DNA of 64,000 nt from a bacterium (GTDB lineage Bacteria > Bacillota > Clostridia > Oscillospirales > Acutalibacteraceae): assembly GCA_022774755.1 (NCBI GenBank), contig JALFLK010000010.1, forward strand, positions 1 through 64,000, in the 5' to 3' direction. Below the pieces are notes generated by a model. It did no database searches and was not told the origin of the DNA. It was given only the letters and a program-made list of their open reading frames with translations. Shown here piece by piece: positions 53,551-62,542 of the stretch. A program made the translations under genes and the position numbers. How positions within the stretch are numbered: position 1 is the first letter of the stretch; the number at the start of each line of letters is the position of its first letter.

Positions 53551-55212
53551 TCAGCCCATAGGCGCAAAGCGGTTTACAAGACTGCCGTCGTATTCTACAA
53601 TATCCGTAAACATATCATATGGTCTTGCCCAGACATCGCCTGTTTTGTCAGACTTGTAAATCACAAGCTTTTCAAGGGTTTCGCTGTGGCGTGCAACGGC
53701 GATAACCGTATATTCGCTGCCTTTAAAGTGCTTGTATCGTTTGCCCTCAACGGGAGTAATCGGCTTTGGAGATTTCTGCGGTTTTGCCGTTTTCTGCTTA
53801 ACGCATTTTTCATTTACGGAATTATTCTTCTGTTTTGGAAGGACGATGCTTTTTAACCCGTCAATGCGGAAACTGCCGTCGTTAGGTACAAGAATTCTTC
53901 CGCCGTGAGCCGGAATTTCAATGTTAATATAGCCGTTTGTATCAAAGGCTTGGTTATCGTTTAAGACATCGGTCAACACAGAGCCGCCCTCGGTGTTAAA
54001 GCCGATTTCAGAGGGATTGTCTGATAAGTTAAGCAGAATATAAGCAGTCTGAGACGCGGTTTTTCTTCTGAAAACATACTGCTCGTTTTTAATTACAATA
54101 TTTTCAAAATCACCGTATTTCAGGCTTTCAAGCCCTAAGCGAACAGCTCCGAGCCTTTGTAAAAATTTGCAAAGCTCATCGTCTGCATCGGGAATATTAT
54201 CAATATCAAGGCAAGGTCTTAATTCGGCGTCGCTGTGGTTTGTCCTTTTGCCTTTAACCGCCCATTCGCTTCCGTAGTAAACAGACGGAACGCCCGGCAT
54301 ACAGTACAGCAGGGTGTAGATGTTTTTAAGATGCCTTTGGTCGTTTACCGAGCTTGCAACACGGTTGACATCGTGGTTGTCGGCAAAATTATATGTGTAA
54401 ATATCCTTGTAAATCCCACCGTTCCCGAACTGCCGCTGCAGCGAGTGGGCAATTTCAAAGTAATTATGGTCGTTGTGACTTGAGTATAAGCCCTTGTAGC
54501 ATTCGTAGTTTGTAACGGAGTTCAGCGCATTGTCACGGATAATGCGGTTGTAATCTCCGCCGACCATTTCCCCGTACATCCAAAAATCTCCGCATTTTGA
54601 GTCTGCAAAGCTCCTCAGCCTTTTGAAAAATCCCGTATCCATTACATCGGCGGCGTCAATTCTCAGTCCGTCAATACCGAATTCGTCAATCCAAAAGCCC
54701 ACGCAGTCAATAAGATAGTCGGCAACCTGAGGGTTTTGCAGATTCAGCTTAACAAGGTCATAGTGACCTGCCCAGCCCTCGTACCAAAATGGGTCGCCCT
54801 TGGGACTTCTTCCGCCGAAGTTTAAATTTTGAAACCAAGAGCAGTAGGGCGAGGCTTGTCCTTTCTCCTGAATATCCTTGAATGCAAAAAATTCTCTGCC
54901 CACATGATTAAAAACTGCGTCAAGAAGCACCTTTATACCGTTTTTATGAAGGTGGTCGCAAATTTTCTTAAAGGATTTGTTGTCGCCTAAACGGCAGTCA
55001 ATTTTTTTGTAGTCGATTGTGTCGTAGCCGTGAGAACTGCTTTCAAAAACAGGGTTAAACACAACGGCGTTTACTCCAAGACTTTTCAGATGGTCTGTCC
55101 AGTCGTAGATTTTATCAAGCCTGGAGCTTGTTATACGGTCGTTGTGCTTAGGCGCTCCGCAGAAGCCGAGGGGGTATATATTGTAAATGATTGATTCGTT
55201 TATGTAAGACAT
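53551..55212 (-). CDS. Cytoplasmic GH13 amylase-type enzyme fused to a DUF1653 domain
   Basis: The 553-residue protein, from ATG 55212 after GGGAGG, has no signal peptide. GH13 regions are VLLDAVFNHVG (I), GIDGLRIDAADVM (II, nucleophile Asp), FWMYGEMVGGD (III, Glu) and YNFADNHDVNR (IV). PGVPSVYYGSEWAVKG is typical of maltogenic and related enzymes. After the C-terminal beta domain and a Lys/Pro linker (KQKTAKPQKSPKP), the last ~65 residues (GKRYKHFKGSEYTVIAVARHSETLEKLVIYKS) are a DUF1653 domain, normally a small free-standing protein. The fusion is unusual. Divergent from ppa. Confidence 0.88.
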   Translation of the reverse strand: MSYINESIIYNIYPLGFCGAPKHNDRITSSRLDKIYDWTDHLKSLGVNAVVFNPVFESSSHGYDTIDYKKIDCRLGDNKSFKKICDHLHKNGIKVLLDAVFNHVGREFFAFKDIQEKGQASPYCSWFQNLNFGGRSPKGDPFWYEGWAGHYDLVKLNLQNPQVADYLIDCVGFWIDEFGIDGLRIDAADVMDTGFFKRLRSFADSKCGDFWMYGEMVGGDYNRIIRDNALNSVTNYECYKGLYSSHNDHNYFEIAHSLQRQFGNGGIYKDIYTYNFADNHDVNRVASSVNDQRHLKNIYTLLYCMPGVPSVYYGSEWAVKGKRTNHSDAELRPCLDIDNIPDADDELCKFLQRLGAVRLGLESLKYGDFENIVIKNEQYVFRRKTASQTAYILLNLSDNPSEIGFNTEGGSVLTDVLNDNQAFDTNGYINIEIPAHGGRILVPNDGSFRIDGLKSIVLPKQKNNSVNEKCVKQKTAKPQKSPKPITPVEGKRYKHFKGSEYTVIAVARHSETLEKLVIYKSDKTGDVWARPYDMFTDIVEYDGSLVNRFAPMG

Positions 55213-55240
55213 ATTTCCTCCCAAAATTTTATTTTTTAAA

Positions 55241-55290
55241 ATTATATCACAGTAAAATCTATTGTGCAAACATATTTGCTGTGATATAAT
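55241..55290. promoter_or_regulatory. Symmetric divergent promoter between the GH13 gene and ppa
   Basis: ATTATATCACAG (55241-55252) and CTGTGATATAAT (55279-55290) are a perfect 12-bp inverted repeat. Each arm contains a TATAAT -10 pointing outward. The -35 boxes are overlapping weak hexamers near TTGTGCAA (55262-55269), 17 bp from each -10. The arms could also be an operator for a dimeric regulator. Confidence 0.7.
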
Positions 55291-55333
55291 AGCCCTGACA
55301 GAAAATGTATGATGTATAAAAGGGGTTGTTTGT

Positions 55334-55861
55334 ATGAATGTTTGGCACGATATTTCTCCGAAAAGAATTAAACCTGATGATTTTGTTGCTTACATAGAAA
55401 TTCCCAAGGGAAGCAAAACAAAGTATGAGCTTGACAAGGAAAGCGGTATGCTGATTTTAGACAGAGTGCTTTATACTTCTACCCATTACCCTGCAAATTA
55501 CGGCTTTATCCCCAGAACTTATGCCGATGACCTTGACCCATTGGATGTTTTGGTGCTTTCAAGCGAGGTTATGTACCCGTCAACCCTTGTGCGCTGTTAT
55601 CCTATCGGGGTAATAAATATGATTGACAACAAGCGCAACGATGAGAAAATTATAGCCATTCCCTACGGCGACCCTATGTATAATGAGTTCAAGGACATAA
55701 GCCAGCTTCCGGCTCATATTTTCAACGAGATGACCCATTTCTTCAAGGTTTACAAAACTCTTGAGAATAAACAGACAGCCGTAAATGAAGTTCAAGACGC
55801 AGAGGTTGCAAAGAATATTATCGCAAAGGCAATAAGCGATTACAGAGAAAAATTCTGCTGA
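55334..55861 (+). CDS. ppa: Inorganic pyrophosphatase, family I
   Basis: It hydrolyses pyrophosphate to drive biosynthesis. The 175-residue family I enzyme shows [18 protein letters not shown] and [34 protein letters not shown], which includes the DxDPxD metal signature with acidic residues intact (DLDPLD). ARKYP-type residues follow in [13 protein letters not shown]. Most Clostridia use family II enzymes, though family I is also known. The start has AAAAGGGG upstream. It precedes a small membrane-protein gene by 11 nt. Confidence 0.93.
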   Translation: MNVWHDISPKRIKPDDFVAYIEIPKGSKTKYELDKESGMLILDRVLYTSTHYPANYGFIPRTYADDLDPLDVLVLSSEVMYPSTLVRCYPIGVINMIDNKRNDEKIIAIPYGDPMYNEFKDISQLPAHIFNEMTHFFKVYKTLENKQTAVNEVQDAEVAKNIIAKAISDYREKFC

Positions 55862-55872
55862 AAGGTGATATT

Positions 55873-56325
55873 ATGCAAAAAATAGTGAATAAAACCACAA
55901 AAAAATTAAGAATAGCGTTAATGGTGATTTTTCTGCTGATTGTATTTGCAAACAGCTTTCCGTTTTTTCAGGGACAGCAAAGCGACGGCAGACTTTACTA
56001 CTATACGGCGACCGATTTGTTTTTGGAGGTTACCACAATTACCGAAAACCCCGTTGACCAGGGTCCTCTGACGGCTGTTGCGTGGAGCTCTGCGCTGTTT
56101 TTTGTTATTCCTATTGCCGGATTTCTTTTTGCGGCTTTCGACAGAGAGAGAAACATTAAAAATGTTGCCGGAATAATTCTCTCGGCTATGGGCGCCCTTG
56201 CAATAACATTTATAGTAGGACCGTATATGTCTTTGGGTTCTTTGGCGGCGATTATTTTGTATTTTGTCACATTCCTTATTTCGGTTTTCGGAATATTTGC
56301 TCGTTATATTGTTCAGGAAGAATAG
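55873..56325 (+). CDS. Hypothetical four-helix membrane protein
   Basis: The 150-residue protein has a short basic N-terminus (MQKIVNKTTKKLR) and four hydrophobic segments at about 14-32, 68-86, 96-113 and 120-145. I recognise no family. It follows ppa by 11 nt with its own AAAGGTG ribosome site, so it is probably co-transcribed. Codon use looks like its neighbours. Immediately downstream lies a decayed mobile-element fragment on the other strand. Confidence 0.7.
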   Translation: MQKIVNKTTKKLRIALMVIFLLIVFANSFPFFQGQQSDGRLYYYTATDLFLEVTTITENPVDQGPLTAVAWSSALFFVIPIAGFLFAAFDRERNIKNVAGIILSAMGALAITFIVGPYMSLGSLAAIILYFVTFLISVFGIFARYIVQEE

Positions 56326-56335
56326 AGCCCATATA

Positions 56336-56906
56336 AAAACCGATTTGCCGTTAATTATTACCGGTGCTGCAAAAGTCCAAGAATCATATCCTCTGTCTTT
56401 ATGGCTTTTATGATGATCTATTTCTATTCCTCTTTTAAGTACCTTTGGAACAGCTGCAAAAGTTGCTATTTCAGCATCACTTTTTAGATACGACAATGAT
56501 ATACTTACCTCTTTCCAAGTGGATTTTTCTTGCTGGTTAGTTGTACCGTGATAAGCCTTTATAGTATAGCCATTTTCCTTTGCCGCTTCGTCAACAAGTT
56601 TCTGCGCTGCTTCAAGATCGTTGTTCTTTACAGCTTCAAGGTATTCGTTGTCAATAACATCATTTAAAGAGTACTTGACATTAGTATTATTTTGTGGTAT
56701 TGTTTCATTAAATGCAGTGGTGATGTTGGATCCCTTGCTATCGTTCTTTTTGGTAGTAACACCCAAGTTTCTAGCCTCTGCATTTTCTTTTATAAGTACA
56801 AATTCTGTACCATCATTAGCTACTATTCTATGGGTCTTATATCTGTATTGACCGGTCTTTCTTACAACTACACCAACAAATCCCTTTATATTTTTTAATA
56901 AATAAT
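56336..56906 (-). pseudogene. Fragment of a phage/ICE-type polyvalent protein (barnase-like and ART-like parts)
   Basis: A continuous minus-strand frame, without a start of its own, reads GFVGVVVRKTGQYRYKTHRI...DGTEFVL. After a linker it continues YSLNDVIDNEYLEAVKNNDLEAAQKLVDEAAKENGYTIKAYHGTT, then IEIDHHKSHKDRGYDSWTFAAPVIINGK. These blocks are familiar from large phage and conjugative-element proteins of Clostridia. The last block normally precedes the first, so the order looks permuted. The frame then runs antisense into the neighbouring gene, which explains the 282-residue track ORF. It is a remnant, not a working gene. Confidence 0.72.
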
Positions 56907-56942
56907 AAAAGCTGTATCGAAAAATTTTCGATACAGCTTTTT
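56907..56942 (-). terminator. Terminator after the DUF2804 gene
   Basis: AAAAGCTGTATCGAAAA and its near-perfect complement TTTTCGATACAGCTTTT form a long, almost palindromic hairpin next to the stop codon at 56944. It has T-rich flanks on both strands, so it may act bidirectionally. Confidence 0.88.
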
Positions 56943-56943
56943 G

Positions 56944-57936
56944 TTACAGTACGGTAAAAACCATCTGGGCAGGTATGCTTGTTAAATTTACGGGCTCTGA
57001 ATTCAGCAAAGCAAATTCTCCGTACAGACTGCCGTGAACAACGGTTGTTTTGTCGCATTTTATAAATACGGGGGAATTTTTGTAAATTTCGGGCTTAAAG
57101 GTTATATTTACAGCGTGAATTCCGCTTTTAAAATTCCAGATTTTATCAATCCTTTCGTCGCTGCCCAAAAACTTAATTTTAGAGAGTTTTTGCATATTTC
57201 CGTCCGTAAAGTAGCAGTTTTCTTCCCCCTGAAGGTCGTCGCCTAATTTACTGCCGAAATAAAGGGAAAAATTTTTGCCGTCAAGCTTGCAGTTTGCGGT
57301 AACATACCTGTAAATCTGTCTGTAAGGCAGACGGCACAGGGTTGTGTGGAAATATCCCAGATTGTTTGAAAAATCGTAGGATTTATCGCCTAATTCCGCT
57401 TTTCCGGTTACTGTTGAATCCGGCTGAAAGCTCTTTAGGTAAAAGCATTTCGGCTTTTGATTAAAGGGTACTGCAAGGTTTAGACTGTCACCCTGATGCC
57501 TGCGGAAAGTAAGGTCAAAAAACAAATCTCCGTAGCCTGCAAAATTTTGAAAACTGCATTTAATATTAAGCGAATCGGTTAGTTCATATTGAGAAATATT
57601 AAGCCCTTTGTGTGAAATTTCATACTCGTTGCCTGCGAGGTAGGGAATACTGCTATTTGTGAGAAAAACCTTTTTTACAACGCAATCGGCAACCGTGCCT
57701 TTCAGCTCTTTGTCTCTGAGCGCGATTTTTACCACAAACTCAAAGGCAGTTTTTTCAATGGTTATAAAAATAGAACAGCTTTTGCTTTCTGCATAAAAAA
57801 ATCTGTGGCAGTCGGCTTTTTCAACCGCTTTTTGCCCCGTCGTATTAAGGGTGAAAAGCGGACTTTTGCTCCAACCGCCCAAAACTGCTCCGTCGCCTGT
57901 GAAAAACGGACGGCTGTTTGTTACCTCTTTTTGCAA
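56944..57936 (-). CDS. DUF2804 family protein
   Basis: The 330-residue protein matches the DUF2804 pattern. It has an early GGWSKSPLFTLN motif, a central hydrophobic beta-rich stretch, DLTFRRHQGDSLNLAVPF, and NNLGYFHTTLCRLPYRQIYRYVTANCKL in place of the usual DxxxGYFP..T.W block. It starts at TTG 57936, five or six bases after GGAGGAG. No catalytic residue set is established for this family. It is monocistronic and ends at a strong terminator. Confidence 0.82.
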   Translation of the reverse strand: MQKEVTNSRPFFTGDGAVLGGWSKSPLFTLNTTGQKAVEKADCHRFFYAESKSCSIFITIEKTAFEFVVKIALRDKELKGTVADCVVKKVFLTNSSIPYLAGNEYEISHKGLNISQYELTDSLNIKCSFQNFAGYGDLFFDLTFRRHQGDSLNLAVPFNQKPKCFYLKSFQPDSTVTGKAELGDKSYDFSNNLGYFHTTLCRLPYRQIYRYVTANCKLDGKNFSLYFGSKLGDDLQGEENCYFTDGNMQKLSKIKFLGSDERIDKIWNFKSGIHAVNITFKPEIYKNSPVFIKCDKTTVVHGSLYGEFALLNSEPVNLTSIPAQMVFTVL

Positions 57937-58108
57937 GAAAACTCCTCCAATGAAATTTCATATACCTCTATACGGCTATTATACAAAAAATTTATCGTCT
58001 TATCAAGGAGCAAACGGCTTATTCACCTTTATTGCTTAAAAAAGGTGATTTTTTTTAGGTTTTTATCATAAATATTATAAAAATATTAAAAACACTTGGA
58101 GAGAAATT

Positions 58109-58528
58109 TTGAAAAAGCCTATTTTGAAAAAGCCTATATTTTTTTTGTGGTGCGCAGTTTGTGTATTGAACGTTTTTCTGCTTTCCTCTTGCACAAAGAT
58201 TGTAAAATGCAATTCCGACGAGCTTAAAGCAAGCTCCTGGGTTGGAGAAACGGCAGGAAAAACTGCGGTTACTCTTGAATTTTTTGAGGATAATACGGCA
58301 CAGCTTACAATCAGTGGTGACGCAGACAACAGCTGTAAAATCGGCGGCGTCTGCATAGCTGACGAAAGCACGCTTTTAATCAGCGACAAATCAATGGCGA
58401 GGACAATTTCCATTGAGTACAGGGTGTACGGAAAAAAGCTTGAGCTTTCGTATATGGGAGGAACCCTCATTCTTGAAAAGGCAGAGCCGTCGGGGCAGCA
58501 GAAAACTCCCGATGAAACAAACGAATAG
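58109..58528 (+). CDS. Small lipoprotein of unknown function
   Basis: The 139-residue product has a signal peptide with lipobox LLSSC (residues ~24-28). A small beta-rich domain follows: SSWVGETAGKTAVTLEFFEDNTAQLTISG and YRVYGKKLELSYMGGTLILEK, like lipocalin-type or heat-shock lipoproteins that sense substrate folding. It starts at TTG 58109 after GGAGAG; a second in-frame TTG follows because the first codons are duplicated (TTGAAAAAGCCTAT twice). No family is assigned. A terminator follows. Confidence 0.7.
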   Translation: MKKPILKKPIFFLWCAVCVLNVFLLSSCTKIVKCNSDELKASSWVGETAGKTAVTLEFFEDNTAQLTISGDADNSCKIGGVCIADESTLLISDKSMARTISIEYRVYGKKLELSYMGGTLILEKAEPSGQQKTPDETNE

Positions 58529-58560
58529 AACAGAACTTAATAAAACACAACTTCGTTAAG

Positions 58561-58591
58561 ACAGCCGATTTGTAAAAAGACGGCTGTTTTT
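58561..58591 (+). terminator. Terminator after the small lipoprotein
   Basis: ACAGCCG (58561-58567) and CGGCTGT (58581-58587) pair perfectly and are followed by TTTTGTTT. Confidence 0.8.
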
Positions 58592-58695
58592 GTTTATTTG
58601 CTTATAAATCAAGGAACAATTCTTCGGTATGATTTAATTCTGTTTTTTGTTTATATTAGGTGATTTGCAAATTCCGTAATATTAGGTAATTTTTA

Positions 58696-58724
58696 TTGAT
58701 AAATTTGTTGCATTATGATATAAT
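58696..58724 (+). promoter_or_regulatory. Promoter for the ruvCAB operon
   Basis: TTGATA (58696-58701), 17-bp spacer and TATAAT (58719-58724) lie 86 nt upstream of ruvC. I see no SOS (LexA/DinR) box of the GAAC-N4-GTTC type beside it. Confidence 0.75.
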
Positions 58725-58810
58725 AACTCTATTATGCAGATTTGTACCTTTTTTCCACTCTGCATAAAAATTATTGTCCGAAAAATCGCTGACGGGAGAT
58801 GAATTTTTGT

Positions 58811-59320
58811 ATGGTTGTAATGGGAATCGACCCCGGATATGCCATAGTAGGCTGGGGCGCCGTTGAGTGTAAATCCGGCGTTTGCAAGCCCTTAGGCTTC
58901 GGAGCAGTTACAACCGACGCAGGAACGGATTTTAACCGTCGGCTTACCGTGATTTACGACGATATTTCTTATTTGCTCAAAAGGTGCCGTCCCGACGCTG
59001 TGGCAATCGAAAAGCTGTATTTTACCACAAATCAGAAAACCGCAATTATGGTTGCCCAGGCAAGGGGAGTGGTTCTTCTTGCGGCGCAAAAGCAGGAAAT
59101 TCCGATTTTTGAATATACTCCGCTTCAGGTCAAAACTACCGTAACAGGCTACGGAAAGGCAAAAAAACCTCAGGTTATGGAGATGACAAGGCGGCTTTTG
59201 AAGCTTAAAGAAGTGCCCAAACCCGATGATACCGCCGATGCGCTGGCTATTGCTCTTTGTCATATTCAGGCTTCGGGTTCAAGATTAAGGCAAGCAATGT
59301 ACCAAAAGGGGTTGAGTTAG
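58811..59320 (+). CDS. ruvC: Crossover junction endodeoxyribonuclease RuvC
   Basis: RuvC cuts Holliday junctions. The 169-residue protein, from ATG 58811 (MVVMGIDPGYAIVGWG), has all four acidic catalytic positions: Asp in GIDPG, Glu in AIEKLYF, and the final pair in PDDTADALAIALCH. The longer track start at 58799 lies too close to GGGAG to be used. The stop overlaps the ruvA GTG by one base. First gene of ruvCAB. Confidence 0.94.
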   Translation: MVVMGIDPGYAIVGWGAVECKSGVCKPLGFGAVTTDAGTDFNRRLTVIYDDISYLLKRCRPDAVAIEKLYFTTNQKTAIMVAQARGVVLLAAQKQEIPIFEYTPLQVKTTVTGYGKAKKPQVMEMTRRLLKLKEVPKPDDTADALAIALCHIQASGSRLRQAMYQKGLS

Positions 59321-59916
59321 TGTTTTATTCCGTCAGAGGAAAGCTGATACATACAGAAGTTAATATCGCCGTTGTGGATTGCGCAGGAGTGGGTTATAAG
59401 TGCCAGACCACAATGAACACTTTGAAAAAATTAAAGCCCGACAGCGAGGTAACCCTTTACACCTACCTGAATGTCAGGGAGGACGCCATGGAGCTTTTCG
59501 GCTTTGCCACTACCGAGGAGCTGGGGATTTTTAAAACCCTTATCGGCGTAAGCGGAGTTGGTCCCAAGGTGGGGCTCGCCATACTGTCCGTGCTTACCCC
59601 CCAGCAGGTTGCTTTGGCGATTGCCTCCAATGACGTAAAGTCCATTACCCTTGCCCAGGGAGTAGGCAATAAGCTGGCTCAGAGAATTATTCTTGAGCTT
59701 AAGGATAAACTGAAAAATATAGCCTCAAAATCAAACAGCGGAGCTGTTTCTGCGGCGTCAGAGGTTGTTTCGGGCAACATTCCCAAGGCGATTGAAGCCC
59801 TTACGGTGCTTGGTTACACTCCGGCAGAGGTTACACCGTACCTTGCAGGAATGGATTCATCACTTCCTGTTGAAAAGCTGATCGGAGAAACCCTGAGGAT
59901 GCTGGGCAGAAATTAG
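59320..59916 (+). CDS. ruvA: Holliday junction branch migration protein RuvA
   Basis: RuvA binds the four-way junction and docks RuvB. The start is GTG 59320 (VFYSVRGKLIHTEVNIAVVDCAGVGYKC), eight bases after AAGGGG and overlapping the ruvC stop (TAGTG); this gives 198 aa. The two helix-hairpin-helix motifs are at LIGVSGVGPKVGLAIL and LAQGVGNKLAQRIILELKDK. The C-terminal domain that binds RuvB has AIEALTVLGYTPAEVTP. The track's earlier start lies inside ruvC. Confidence 0.95.
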   Translation: MFYSVRGKLIHTEVNIAVVDCAGVGYKCQTTMNTLKKLKPDSEVTLYTYLNVREDAMELFGFATTEELGIFKTLIGVSGVGPKVGLAILSVLTPQQVALAIASNDVKSITLAQGVGNKLAQRIILELKDKLKNIASKSNSGAVSAASEVVSGNIPKAIEALTVLGYTPAEVTPYLAGMDSSLPVEKLIGETLRMLGRN

Positions 59917-60050
59917 TTTTTTTAAATATACACAAAGTATGTATATACCGAATATAAAACGGATATGAAACGAAAAATATGCGCTGAATTTTGAATTTGA
60001 TTTAGTTTATGATTTATAAAAATAAGGAAATTTAAAAAAGGAAATTTACT

Positions 60051-61115
60051 ATGAGTTTTGAATTTTCTGACGAATTTGATTTTGAAAACAGAATTATGGA
60101 TACCTCGGAAATCCCCGAGGATACCGCAGACGGAGATAATCCCCTGCGTCCCAAAACCCTGGACGAATACATAGGTCAGGAAAAGGTTAAGGAAAATCTG
60201 CGGGTGTTTATTCAGGCGGCAAAGCAAAGGAACGAAACCCTTGACCATGTTTTGCTTTACGGCCCTCCCGGCTTGGGCAAAACCACTCTTGCGGCTATTA
60301 TCGCAAAAGAAATGGGCGTTTCTATCAGAATTACATCCGGTCCGGCAATAGAAAAGCCCGGCGACCTTGCCTCAATTCTGACCAACCTCAATACCGGAGA
60401 TGTTCTTTTTATTGACGAAATCCATCGCCTGAGCAGAGCCGTTGAAGAGGTGCTTTACCCTGCTATGGAAGATTTTGCCATAGATATAATCACCGGTAAA
60501 GGTCAGATGGCGGCGTCATATCATCTGCCTTTGCCCCGGTTCACTCTTGTTGGAGCAACCACCAGGGCAGGTCAGCTTACAGCACCGCTGAGGGACAGAT
60601 TCGGAGTTGTGCTCAGACTTGAGCTTTATACTCCTCAGGAGCTTGCTATGATTATTGAGCGAAGCGCAGAGATTTTGAGCATCGGCATAGAGCACGACGG
60701 CGCTTTGGAGATTGCCTCACGCTCCAGAGGTACGCCGAGAATTGCAAACAGGCTTTTGAAAAGAGTAAGGGACTTTGCACAGGTTATGTCTGACGGCGTT
60801 ATAACACGGGAAACGGCAAAGATAGCCCTTGACAGGCTGGAAATTGACAATCTCGGACTTGACCGCAACGACAGAAGAATGTTGGAGGCTATTATCAAGT
60901 TTTACGCCGGCGGTCCCGTGGGGGTTGAAACTCTTGCGGCGGCAATAGGCGAAGAGGCGGTTACCATAGAGGACGTTTACGAGCCTTATTTGCTTCAGAT
61001 AGGCTTTTTGTCAAGAACGCCCAGGGGCAGATGCGTTACTGCGGAGGCATACAAACACTTAGGCTGCAAAATGCCCGGAGAAACAGGTAATTCTCAGCCT
61101 AATTTATTTGACTGA
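60051..61115 (+). CDS. ruvB: Holliday junction branch migration helicase RuvB
   Basis: RuvB is the AAA+ motor of branch migration. The 354-residue protein has the N-terminal [19 protein letters not shown], Walker [15 protein letters not shown], Walker [13 protein letters not shown], sensor I and arginine finger in [20 protein letters not shown], and the C-terminal winged helix near [12 protein letters not shown]. It begins 134 nt after ruvA, with AAAAAAGG upstream. No terminator lies between them. Confidence 0.97.
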   Translation: MSFEFSDEFDFENRIMDTSEIPEDTADGDNPLRPKTLDEYIGQEKVKENLRVFIQAAKQRNETLDHVLLYGPPGLGKTTLAAIIAKEMGVSIRITSGPAIEKPGDLASILTNLNTGDVLFIDEIHRLSRAVEEVLYPAMEDFAIDIITGKGQMAASYHLPLPRFTLVGATTRAGQLTAPLRDRFGVVLRLELYTPQELAMIIERSAEILSIGIEHDGALEIASRSRGTPRIANRLLKRVRDFAQVMSDGVITRETAKIALDRLEIDNLGLDRNDRRMLEAIIKFYAGGPVGVETLAAAIGEEAVTIEDVYEPYLLQIGFLSRTPRGRCVTAEAYKHLGCKMPGETGNSQPNLFD

Positions 61116-61192
61116 TTTATACTTGGTATATCGAGAAGTTTTGACGAAGATTTGACAGAACAAATCAAATAAAAAATTTACGGAGGAAAGTT

Positions 61193-62542
61193 ATGGGCAG
61201 ACTATTCGGAACAGACGGCGCAAGAGGCGTTGCAAACGAACAACTTAACTGCGAACTTGCAATGAACATAGGCAGAGCGGCGGCAATGGTGCTTATAAAC
61301 GACGAGGTGAAGCACCCCACATTTTTAATCGGCAGAGATACAAGACTTTCGGGCGAGATGCTCCAGGGTGCGCTGATTGCAGGCTTATGCTCTGTGGGAG
61401 CAAATGTTAAACTGCTGGGGGTAGTGCCTACTCCTGCTGTTGCATACCTTATCGGAAAATACAAGGCTGACGCAGGAATTATGATTTCAGCCTCTCACAA
61501 TCCATATGAATTTAACGGAATTAAAATTTTCAGCGAAGAAGGCTACAAGCTCCCCGATGATTTGGAAGAGCAGATTGAAGCCATAGTTTTAGACCATGCA
61601 CAGCCCTATAAAATCGTTGAAAACGAAAATATCGGTACCGTTGAGATTATAGACAACGCAGCTGACGACTATATCGAGCATATCGTATCTGCAATCAGCT
61701 ATGATTTGTCGGGTATGGAAATTGCCCTCGACTGCTCCAACGGCTCGTCTTCAAGAACTGCCGAAAAGCTGTTTGCTAAGCTGGGCGCAAAGTGCCATAT
61801 GCTTTTTGACAAGCCCGACGGAATAAACATTAACAAGGACTGCGGCTCCACTCATGTTGAAAACCTGCAAAAATATGTAATTGACCATAATCTGGACGCC
61901 GGTCTTGCCTTTGACGGCGACGCAGACAGATGTCTTGCAGTTGACGATAAAGGTCAGCTTGTGGACGGGGACTACATCATCGCAATTATCGCCGCAGACC
62001 TTAAAAGCAGAGGCTTGCTTAAGAAAAATACCGTGGTTGGTACGGTAATGACCAATATGGGCTTTAATAAGTTCTGCGAAAACAACGGTATGCACTTTGT
62101 TTCTACCAAGGTCGGCGACCGCTATGTGCTTGAGGCTATGCTTCAGGACGGCTACAATATCGGCGGTGAGCAGTCGGGCCATGTTATCCTTTTGGATTAC
62201 GGCACAACAGGCGACGGACAGCTGACAGGCGCAACTCTGCTCAGTCTTATTAACAGAAGAAACGCAAAGCTTTCGTCCATTGCAACCCTTATGGAGAGAT
62301 TTCCCCAGGTGCTTATTAATGTGGGCGTTTCGCCGGAGGGCAAGCTGAACTTCTACACCGACAAGGAAATCAAAGCAGAGATTAAGAGAGTTTCTGATAT
62401 ATTAGGCGACAGAGGCAGAATACTTGTGAGAGTATCAGGTACAGAGCCTTTGGTCAGAGTTATGCTTGAGGGCGAAAATTCCGAAGAAATTACAAAACTT
62501 GCCAATGAAACAGCGGATTTGGTAAGGGAAAGACTTTCATAA
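61193..62542 (+). CDS. glmM: Phosphoglucosamine mutase
   Basis: It converts glucosamine-6-phosphate to glucosamine-1-phosphate for peptidoglycan precursors. At 449 residues it is full length. FGTDGARGVAN opens the protein, the phosphoserine is in GIMISASHNPYEFNGIK, the Mg site is AFDGDADRC, the sugar loop GGEQSGH, and the phosphate-binding tail RVSGTEPLVRVM. The start follows CGGAGG. Its stop overlaps the next gene's ATG by one base (TAATG), so they are translationally linked. Confidence 0.97.
   Translation: MGRLFGTDGARGVANEQLNCELAMNIGRAAAMVLINDEVKHPTFLIGRDTRLSGEMLQGALIAGLCSVGANVKLLGVVPTPAVAYLIGKYKADAGIMISASHNPYEFNGIKIFSEEGYKLPDDLEEQIEAIVLDHAQPYKIVENENIGTVEIIDNAADDYIEHIVSAISYDLSGMEIALDCSNGSSSRTAEKLFAKLGAKCHMLFDKPDGININKDCGSTHVENLQKYVIDHNLDAGLAFDGDADRCLAVDDKGQLVDGDYIIAIIAADLKSRGLLKKNTVVGTVMTNMGFNKFCENNGMHFVSTKVGDRYVLEAMLQDGYNIGGEQSGHVILLDYGTTGDGQLTGATLLSLINRRNAKLSSIATLMERFPQVLINVGVSPEGKLNFYTDKEIKAEIKRVSDILGDRGRILVRVSGTEPLVRVMLEGENSEEITKLANETADLVRERLS

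Noticed and set aside
55918-56766. 282-aa minus-strand ORF as a single gene
   Set aside because: Only the N-terminal part (about 56336 upward) resembles known proteins; the rest is antisense to the small membrane protein and has no protein-like pattern.
58600-58724. SOS box upstream of ruvC
   Set aside because: I looked for GAAC-N4-GTTC-type and CGAAC-type sites near the promoter and saw none.
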